Shown here piece after piece: positions 56,451-64,000 of a stretch of DNA of 64,000 nucleotides. Source of the stretch: Bryoerythrophyllum caledonicum (taxonomy: Eukaryota > Streptophyta > Bryopsida > Pottiales > Pottiaceae). Position 1 is the stretch's first letter. Every line of letters begins with the position of its first letter. The stretch covers positions 47,993,788 to 48,057,787 of the forward strand of contig OZ020514.1 in NCBI GenBank assembly GCA_963971425.1, written 5' to 3'. A program made the translations under genes and the position numbers. The notes under the pieces were generated by a model. That model saw only the letters and a list, made by a program, of their open reading frames with translations, had not been told where the DNA came from and ran no database searches.

Positions 56451-57552
56451 TATCTCCATGGAGCTTCTTTCAGAGAAAACCTACTACATGAGTTTCAAAA
56501 AAAGAAAAAAGAGAGTCAGCCGTAGTTCGACATCTTATCTTTGCCGTCCCATGATGCCATTCCCCAATCACACACCCCCATGGTATACTACATCATTTTT
56601 TTCCGGCATAAAATGAAGCTTAACATTAGTCTGACGCACATGGCCCCGTGCGGGGGGCCGTCGACTGTTGTGTGGGCGGTGGCGGGTCCCACCCGACGAG
56701 GCCCAATTTCTGCAACCACGCACACACATGGACGGCTGCGGACCAATTTTTTTACTTTCGTCTGTTGTTTTGTTTACTTTCAATTGATTTTACTTTTGGC
56801 TGTCGCCCCCCTATCGATTATTCATTTTTCAGAATAAACTCTTTGTCCACATGCTTTTCTCCTCTCTTGGTTGCTCTTGTGCAAGGCAAAAAATATATTT
56901 CACATAGTATTTCTCTTGTATATTTAATTGTAATTTATTTTTTCCTAAGTGTAAATTGATATTAGATGAACAAAAACGTTTCTTAGATTCGCAATCATAA
57001 ATTTCAAAGACCTTTGTGGCCACTATAGTTCAATCAAAGTCTGACAAAATTGTCTATGATAGTGGGGGAATTCTTTGAATAGCAGCTGCTGCATATGAGG
57101 TGATTTGAAAACTAATTAGAAGTATACTCAATGAAATAAGAAGCAATTAATCTTATCAAAACTTCGGCTCCCTATTCTAATATTTTGGATTTAGGGTTTT
57201 GTTTCCAGTTTAAATATTATATTTGAGTATACTTGCCAGTTAGCAACATACGATAGAGGTTGCCTATAAACATAAAAGATGACCTAATTTCTTATCAAAA
57301 TATCTTTTACCTTCTCGTAGGTGGTGGAAGGGTTTGTTGGAGGTTGAACTGAACATCACCGCACCGTGCACATGGTATGAAGTCTTCTCAATGTTTTGCT
57401 GTCATTAATGTGTTAGAATGTTTGCAGGCATTTACTGAGTGTTTTTTAATTGTATCTTTTCTGTTGTAGGCGCTTGTAAGCAACAATGGACCCTACTTTC
57501 TACAATACAGATTTCATCATGTAGATGTCCTTGTTGATGACAATATGCCACA
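56451..57552. other. Spacer between the TTAA element and PIF/Harbinger
   Basis: Non-coding by eye. It probably includes the left end and 5' exon sequence of the PIF/Harbinger element, with TATAAACATAAAAG near 57265. I could not define its terminal inverted repeats. Confidence 0.35.
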
Positions 57553-58812
57553 GTGTCATTGGGTACTTCTACCAAACTACTACCTAACCTAAGAACTCTA
57601 AAGCTAAGGGCAATGTTGTCTCTAGAGCGTATGAGTTGCTTCTATCAGCTTTCTATGCTTTGTTTATTAGCCAACAAGAAGACACATCCTCCACGGATGT
57701 TTTGGGTGGAGCCTAGACAACACATCCACTGGAATTACGTTGAGCCTATTGTGTGGAGATCGTTTGATGAAATGTAACATAATAAATACATGGAGTTCTA
57801 TAGAATGAGCCCTGAGGCATTCGGCGAGTTCGTAGAAATATTGAGACCTTCTGTGCAGTCGGACATCTCAGACCCTGTTAGGCCCCAATTGGAAATTAGA
57901 AAGATTGTCGCTGTAGTCCTCTTTAGGTATGCACATGATACCTCACCTGAACACATGGCCGATCGCTTCCATGTGGAAGCTTCCACAATTTGCAAGTATG
58001 TAGACATAGTTTCGAATATCTCTTCTAACCAGAACAAACTATTTGGTAGAGGCATAAGCATTTCCGGAGGAGCACTATTGTGAAGGATCATTGATGATTT
58101 CGAGGGCATCACTGGGTTACCAAACATTTGTGGTGCAATTGATGGTACACACATTCCTCTAACTAGTCGACCTGAAAGAAGAGCCACCCTTGTACCAAGT
58201 GACTTCTACAATAGGAAGAAATTCAACTCTATTGTTCTACAGGCTGTTTGCGATGCAAATAATATATTCTGGAATGTATGTGCAGGTCAGTCCGGTGGTG
58301 TTTATGATGGAGGGTAGTTCAGATTATCCAGCTTGTATAAGGCTCTACAGAACCGGACTATCTTGCAGATTCCAGTCGTAGATGTTGGAGGGAAGCTGTG
58401 CACACCGTACTTGATAGATGATTCTGCGTATCCGATCCGCACGTACTTGCAGAAAAATTGGAAGTCACCAGAACATGAAGACAAAAAACGATTTGATAGT
58501 GCTATGAACTCGAGAAGGGTTGTAATTGAGAATGCATTCGGATCGCTTAAGAACCGATAGCGTATTCTGAAAAACTTTAATTTAAGAGTTGATAGAGCGG
58601 CTAGGATCACGGTAGCATGCTGTTGGTTACACAATTTTTATCAAGAACGCAATTTGCCGGAGCTAGGGGGTACTACTATTCGACATCGTGATGATTTACA
58701 AGGTTTCAGGAATGTTAGGCTAGGAGTTCACCGTGACAGAGAGAGAGGAAAATCAGAAGGCGAAGCGTTGAGAGCCAAGTTATTTGAACAATGGATTCTT
58801 ATGAATCCTTAG
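57553..58812 (+). pseudogene. PIF/Harbinger nuclease (DDE_Tnp_4), four in-frame stops
   Basis: One continuous frame: FYRMSPEAFGEFVEIL, FHVEASTICKYVD, GAIDGTHIPL (first Asp), SIVLQAVCDANNIFWNV, YLIDDSAYPIRTYL (second Asp) and VIENAFGSLKNR (Glu), ending ACCWLHNF and FEQWILMNP. This is the full DDE order of PIF/Harbinger nucleases, about 340-420 residues as usual. Stops at 57775 (TAA), 58081 (TGA), 58315 (TAG) and 58558 (TAG) interrupt it without any frameshift. Each is one transition from CAA, CGA, CAG or TGG, consistent with methylcytosine decay. The partner DNA-binding gene lies 350 bp downstream on the same strand, the usual two-gene layout. Confidence 0.9.
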
Positions 58813-59166
58813 TTTCAAGTGAAATTGTACTAATAATAAATTTGTTTCTTGATTTTCATTGCAACCCCTAAATTTTACTTTATTGTTTTTTTTTCAACTA
58901 TAATTTCACACTTTTACTTTACCCTCTTTTATGTCATCATTTTTTACTTTACCCTCTTTTACTTTGTATTGTTTTTTTGTTTTTTCCCTCCTACCTAAAA
59001 AAGAAAAAGGATATACAAAGAATATATATATGGGATTACGTCCTTTGATTACGTATGTTTCTCAAATATATTTTGTGTCTATCTCTCTGTTAGTGGGATC
59101 TTGTCTTTGTTCTTATTTTTGGCATTTGGAAGTATTCATTCATTTGATTTCTAAATTGTTGCCATC

Positions 59167-60191
59167 ATGGCTGAACCGAAGCCTCTTGGGAATCGTAAGG
59201 AAGAAAAGGAGAAGGGGAAGAAAAAAAATCCTAAAGAATGGATAGATCGTAGTATAAGATATCTTCTCAGTCTTTATGCTACAAGGTACAGGGAGTCATC
59301 AAGTAAGATGTTCAGAGAGAATCATTAGATGGAATTTACAGCAAAGCTAAATGCTGAATTTCCAAATGATCTTCTAAGAATGGTGAACCAGTGCCGAGAT
59401 AAATTTAGGACCTTGAAGAGAGAGTACATGAAAGAAAAGCAAATTCAAGGACAAAGTGGAGCAGCAACGACCACCTCAAAATACTATGAGATCTTCGACG
59501 GTCATTTGGTGGCACTGCAAAAGCCCAAGGTATATAGTTTTCCCAACCTTAACCACTGCAATCTTTCATACACAAATATAAATTTTATTATGAAAAGAGT
59601 TGGACTAATTTCAAGTTCCGCGTTACATTTCTTGTTGTGTAGGGGTACCGCATGACGTCGATCAAGGAACGCACCTGGGACAACAAGAAGTTCACCAGCT
59701 TAGCAATGAGGACGAAAATCCTCCACCGGCCAGCTACAGGGGTTCCGGCATCTACAAGTGGCTCCTCCGGCGCCGAGTTGTCTCCTCGTTCACTGGCGGC
59801 ACAACAGCCGCACACATCAGGACAGGTGAATAGCAGTGCCGAGAAGCGGAGGAAAACCGGCTTCGGAAATGATCAATCACTAGTGTCGGCCATCGCTCAA
59901 TTCTCTGATCGAATGTTACAAGTACAAAAAAACTCTCTGGAGGCTGATGCACGGGCAAGAGATGAAAGTCTATAGCTACTAAAAGAGCAGCAACACGAAA
60001 ACGTAAAGCTACAAAGAGACATGCAACAGGAGCAGTTGCAAGCTGCGAGGGAGATTCAAAGAGAAAACAATGCCCATGTTACTCCACTATTTAATGTGAT
60101 TGCTAGTGCAGTGTTGGGTGGAGTTCCACCCCCACCTCAACAACCACCTCCACCCCCATCCCCACCTCCATCTCCACCCCAACCTCTATAG
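59167..60191 (+). pseudogene. PIF/Harbinger second gene: trihelix/Myb-like DNA-binding protein
   Basis: Starts MAEPKPLGNRKEEKEKGKKK. A trihelix-like region follows with WIDRSIRYLLSLYATRYRES, LNAEFPNDLLRMVNQCRDKF and LKREYMKEKQIQGQSG. An intron 59530-59642 (GTATAT donor, TGTGTAG acceptor) joins to GYRMTSIKERTWDNKKF. The C-terminal half is a serine-rich linker, a coiled coil rich in Gln (LLKEQQHENVKLQRDMQQEQ) and a proline tail. Stops TAG at 59326 and 59973 both fit former CAG. In this superfamily the Myb/trihelix protein binds the element ends and brings in the nuclease. Inactive as it stands. Confidence 0.8.
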
Positions 60192-60597
60192 CAAGTATAC
60201 GGCAACTATTGTTCATGGTGGTGTTTGTTAGTTGAGACTTCCAAGAAAAAATGAACTTTGGTTAGGATTTTGTACAACTTCTTTTCTGGTTTTTTTCTAG
60301 AGCACACGTGAGGAAATCACAATTTAGATTATGCACTAGTGAATATCCATTAAAAATAGTTGTACATACTTAGATATCAAGGATGTAAAATATTATTTCA
60401 CAACCTCTATTAATATTGAGAGGGGCATTTTGGGTGTACTTCTTTTGTTCACAATTTTCTCATCATTGGAATTCGTACGCACCACTTGTATATTATGCAG
60501 TGATGTAGCAAAATTACTAGGTTTAGAACAATCATTACTAAAATCACTCTTATTTAGGTTAATCAGAGTACGTGAATTTGAATAAGTGAATGTTTAA
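60192..60597. other. 3' flank of the PIF/Harbinger genes
   Basis: AT-rich, no gene. The right terminus of the Harbinger element should be here or just beyond; I could not identify it by eye. Confidence 0.35.
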
Positions 60598-60893
60598 CCC
60601 CTTAGGGACCAAGTGTCTTAAAATGGCAATTACAAGGTTTGGTCATCTTTGTATGTTCTACTCAATGCAAGGAAGAAATGAATGGTTTTCTCTACTTCAA
60701 ACGATATAATCTTTCAATCCGTGCAATTTTTTTTTTGAAATTTCAACAAGACCTCACTTAATAAGTCTTAATTGAGATCCTACGGTTAGAGGTAGAAATA
60801 CTATTTTTTGTTCTCCTCCTTAGTCATTGCAGTAAAACAAGGAGTTTGAAAAATAGTAATGCATAATGTGAAAATGCCTTCGGCCAACTTAGG
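60598..60893. mobile_element. TTAA-family (piggyBac-type) short deletion copy
   Basis: TTAA on both sides; the left end CCCCTTAGGGACCAAGTGTC matches 48145 and the right end is CCAACTTAGG. The interior retains only the outer segments seen in the 945-bp copy (for example AATCTTTCAATCCGTGC and GAGATCCTACGGTTAGA), so this is an internal deletion derivative. Confidence 0.7.
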
Positions 60894-61141
60894 TTAAAAA
60901 ATGAATAATGAAGGATAGTAATGCATTAATTTTGCATTAATTATGTAATAAGTACTCTTCACTAACGTAATATTTGATAGAGTAATTCTTGTTTATTTTG
61001 CATGTTTAAGGTCGACCGCAAACGCAAAACACAAATAGAGTAATAGAGAATTGGAGAACCCGAATGGTAAAATTGGGGGAGAAAGTGGAAGAAAAAGTGG
61101 GGTAAAATAACCCCATAAATTACTAAATCAGGCTCCACAGC

Positions 61142-62794
61142 CTACTTCCACTTCGAGTTGGGCAGTCCACCCGAAATGGGTGGAACCAGCCAAACCCAGG
61201 CCCGGCGCTCCCGCATCTGGGAGCTCATTTGCGTCGGCCTATTGTTGGGGCTCAAATCGTTGTGCAATAGAAGCTGGGAATGTATCACATCCATGATGTA
61301 GATTAGTGCCCATGCTAAATAGGCCCGATTTTTACGATACACGCATAATTCTAGACGGGCCTCAAGGTCGATTCCAACTGTTTTTAAAATATCATCCTCG
61401 TGTTCCTTGTCATATTTTGAATCGATCCTCCAAATGGATGCTAGTGAGCCATCGTTCCACCATAAAGTATACGACTTGTATGTTCTTCTATCCAGGTATT
61501 GAATTTTGATAACCCAGGGATGGTCCACTGGACAAACTAGCGCCTCAATTGAACCCTCTTTCATTGTCTTCCGTGCAAAGTTCATGTGTAGTAGAATGCA
61601 ACTTACACCCTCGATACTCACTCGACGGAGAACTCCAAAGCCTCTTTCATAATTTCTACTATGCAACGCCTTTACCTCCGCATGCATTGGAAGCCACACT
61701 ACACCTTCGCGACCTCGACTTGCAACCTGCGCGACCAAATCTTGCTCAACCTAAGGAATAGTGAGGTTAGATCTCCCTTTTGGCTTGATTGCTTCTACCC
61801 CCTCTTTGAGTCTCTCAAACAATACCTTGAAATCCTTTGCATCATCGCTTAGGCGTTCTCGGTCTGCTTGCTTGTATCGTACATCACAAATAATCTTCAC
61901 AGGGTTGTGAACAGCTTGTTTGGCAAACAATTATGGCCATTAGTCCATCGAATGCCTCATTTTATCTTTGCAAAATTCTTCTTCATTAGCAATATTTTTG
62001 ATAATCAGTACCAATCTCGCCTCCACAGCTTCTAGCCCTGTAGCGCTGTTCACCAAGTACCGTTTTTTCAACCTGGATAGACCTTTCTCTATCATCCAAT
62101 ATGATATATCTGCTACAACCCTGGCCTTAAATTCCTTGCTCATTGCATCCAAATGGCTTGTCCTTGCTCTTTTCTTTTAGGGCTCTGAGTCTTCAAAAAT
62201 GGCTCGCTGTTTACTCCGTCCTCGTCCCGCTCCAACTGAAGGTTCGCTTGTAACCAAGGAATTTGATGCCCATGGTACCCCACCTTGTGAAACGGCCCTC
62301 AACAATGGCTCTTCTACCCTAGGCTCACCACTTGATCCGCCTGAACTGCAAGCTCCCGGGTTTCGAAATCCGCTCAAATTTTGTAATCTTCGTGACCGCC
62401 CGACTTCATTGGTCTCCCACGCCGATCCTCGTAGAACCCCTCGAGATCATACTGTGCCTCGTGAATGCGATTGCGACCCACGAGAATTATTTTGTCCAAG
62501 AGCAAAAAATTCTTGGTCAATTTCCATGCCTTGCCTGCGACCCCTATCACTTCGCCCACTTCCACTACCTTTTCCTCTCGCCAACGTACCACCGATCACA
62601 TTGTCGGCTGCAGCAGTGGTTGATTGAACTTCCACTTGATGAGCCTTGTGGAGTTGCATGTCTGCATCATGATAATGCACCCTGCTATCGGCCATTCCTG
62701 CAAAATTAATTAACCGGTCACTTAAAGTGCAGTGTGAAAGTGAGTGAGTCTGGAAAAAAATGATAAGGGTTTCCCCAGCATTTCTCTCTCTCAA
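61142..62794 (-). pseudogene. Kinase-like gene related to 4.15-5.74 kb, decayed
   Basis: Leader from 62794 (MADSRVHYHDADMQL, Arg/Ser/Gly-rich), then a helical region (DAMSKEFKARVVADISYWM, NEEEFCKDKMRHSMD). The kinase-like part has GFGVLRRVSIEG (glycine loop), NFARKTMKEGSIEALVCPV (lysine and alpha-C), TLWWNDGS, AYLAWALIYIMDVIHSQ and LLHNDLSPNN (catalytic loop, Asn for Arg). It matches the gene at 4.15-5.74 kb block by block (SIEALVCSVQHPGVIK, YTLWWNSDS, AMLAWALKYVMDLVH). The DFG region is missing and the end is truncated near 61142. Frame changes and stops occur near 62170 and 61930. A TATA-like CTATATTAAG and a GC-rich array lie upstream at 62900-63140. Confidence 0.55.
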
Positions 62795-62894
62795 TTCCTA
62801 TATCCTCAAAATCCGTGCAATGGTGCTTGTGCAACAAGGTCTCAAGTTTCTATAGGGCAAGGAAATGGAGGGAAAAAAGTGAGGACGTCAATGG

Positions 62895-63140
62895 CCTATC
62901 CGCCTTAATATAGGCTGCAAGGGGTCGGGAACATAGCCGATAGGGTTGGGAACCTGGAGAATAGCGCGGTCGGAGAGCGGATTGATTGCGAACTGGCCGC
63001 GGACAGGTTGCGTACTGGCCGCGGACTGGCAGCGGACTGACCACTGACTGCCCGCGGACTGGGAGCGGATTGCCCGCGGCTTGGCAGCGGACTGGCCCCG
63101 GACTAGCCGCAGACTCGCTCCCATAGACCGCGGACTGCCC
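62895..63140 (-). promoter_or_regulatory. TATA-like box plus GC-rich GGACTGGCCGCG array
   Basis: A minus-strand CTATATTAAG near 62910, then repeats of GGACTGGCAGCGGACTGG and GCGGACTGCCCGCG to about 63140. The ORFs across it (62850-63124) are translations of the array. Same layout as upstream of the other repeated genes. Confidence 0.45.
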
Positions 63141-63565
63141 GCGACCTGTCCGCTAAATGGGCGTTGATTTTCTCCTTTGAATTCCTCTTTGCAATCGCCT
63201 TTGCTATAGAGGTGGGGGATGGGGTGGACAACAAGGTTGTTGTGTAACTACAAGTTTTGGCAATGTGAGCAAACATTTGAAACGGTCACGTCAAAATTTG
63301 CTTTGAACCTCAATATAAATGCATTCAAAATGGGCAAAAAAATATCCCATTGTGTACAACTCACTATGAATTCTATGTTCATAATGTCAAAGATAAGAAC
63401 ATGAGAGCTTCGGTTATACTAATTCAAGCGGGAATTTAGTCGTGGTCATAGGTTACTGAATTTTTAATCCTTTACTTCCGCAAATTAATGTGGTGCTCTT
63501 GCAACGTCTCTTGCACGAACATTACTCCGCGTTCGATATCCATGATGTCCATGGCCTTGGCGATA
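63141..63565. other. Spacer
   Basis: No gene recognised; the small ORF at 63219-63404 has no supporting features. Confidence 0.35.
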
Positions 63566-63802
63566 TCAAGGTATCTCCCCACCATTAAGCCATTCCTTCA
63601 CCTCCGGGGCGACGTCATCCAAAATGACATCGAGCGCCGCCACCAACAGTTGTTTTTGATGGTAGCGTTCTTCCCAATACAATTCCTCAGTTCCAGTAGC
63701 TTGAGCTAGTGTTGTATCACGATAAGCCCTCCGTAGTTGTTGCAATTTGTAGAATGAGTATTCCTTTGGATAGCACCTAGTTGTAGTTAAATGTACCCAC
63801 AA
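63566..63802 (-). CDS. Hypothetical protein fragment
   Basis: 78 codons (YPKEYSFYKLQQLRRAYRD, YWEERYHQKQLLVAALDVIL, VAPEVKEWLNGG), helical and charged, with plausible coding composition. It continues past the stop in the same style, so it may be one exon or a fragment of a transposon gene. I do not recognise it. Confidence 0.3.
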   Translation of the reverse strand: MWVHLTTTRCYPKEYSFYKLQQLRRAYRDTTLAQATGTEELYWEERYHQKQLLVAALDVILDDVAPEVKEWLNGGEIP

Positions 63803-64000
63803 GTATCCGCTCTAAATTTGTTCCCACATAGACCTATTGTTTCTTTCTTAGATGATAAACTCAAACTAACTAACTACCACACTCTTAACTATTGGTTAGC
63901 TTTCCTACTCATTCCTTGATCTACCATCCGGATCATTCCGGATTCCGAAGTTCCAACACAAAGCTTCTGGATCCTTCCGGATTCCAGACAACTTTAGGCA
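63803..64000. other. Window edge
   Basis: Contains two copies of a CCTTCCGGATTCC-like motif near 63935 and 63975, possibly part of a repeat continuing outside the window. No gene seen. Confidence 0.35.

Noticed and set aside
21443-59975. Reassigned genetic code (TAG, perhaps TAA, read as Gln as in some ulvophyte algae)
   Set aside because: Internal TGA codons also interrupt the same genes (33262, 35527, 58081), several stops sit beside frameshifts, and the intact transposase and the TrhO-like gene end at ordinary TAA/TAG positions. Decay of CAG/CGA codons is simpler. Transcript or protein data would settle it.
1-64000. tRNA, rRNA or other structural RNA genes
   Set aside because: I looked for tRNA-like cloverleaf signatures and rRNA-like conserved stretches by eye and saw none. 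A covariance-model search would be needed to exclude them.

Overview
The window looks like a stretch of eukaryotic nuclear heterochromatin from the green lineage. Reasons: plant-type TTTAGGG/TTTTAGGG motifs, introns with GT-AG borders, PIF/Harbinger with a trihelix partner, Helitrons with CTRR-T ends, and many in-frame stops that look like decayed CAG and CGA codons, as expected from plant CHG/CG methylation. I cannot name the species. A non-seed plant or a charophyte alga would fit. Nearly everything is a transposable element or its debris. Only one clear conserved cellular gene is visible, a rhodanese/TrhO-type tRNA uridine hydroxylase gene near 54-55.6 kb on the minus strand.

Layout. 0-6 kb: an intact DDE (pogo-like) transposase, a broken hAT transposase and a broken kinase-like gene. 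6-8 kb: a MITE and an 83-bp satellite. 9-17.5 kb: three decayed paralogues of an unrecognised protein family, a RING-like gene and more kinase-family debris. Several of these genes have the same layout upstream, a TATA box next to a GC-rich degenerate minisatellite. 18.2-18.7 kb: a small Helitron carrying telomere-like repeats. 19.87-37.59 kb: a 17.7-kb element bounded by terminal inverted repeats. 37.6-44.5 kb: three Helitron 3' ends and a decayed RepHel gene interrupted by a TTAA-flanked piggyBac-type MITE. 45.8-50 kb: another MITE, another small Helitron, a larger copy of the TTAA family and a small two-exon gene. 54-55.6 kb: the TrhO-like gene. 57.5-60.2 kb: a decayed PIF/Harbinger element. 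61-63.8 kb: another kinase-like gene and a small unknown ORF.

The most unusual object is the 17.7-kb element. It has 24-bp terminal inverted repeats (one mismatch) and is embedded in AT-rich satellite. Divergent gene blocks flank a 5-kb minisatellite spacer. The minus-strand block encodes a DUF7869-like protein that may be the transposase. The plus-strand block encodes a large spliced protein with a ParB-like segment and a possible methyltransferase-like motif, followed by two degenerate FCP1/SCP-type HAD phosphatase-like genes. About 28 copies of the 18-bp palindrome ATCGTAGGATCCTACGAT or close variants lie in its introns and intergenic spacers. I found none in its exons and none outside the element. 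The copy seen here is decayed by nonsense and frameshift changes. A ParB-like protein together with an array of palindromic sites suggests an element-encoded DNA-binding system, which is inference.
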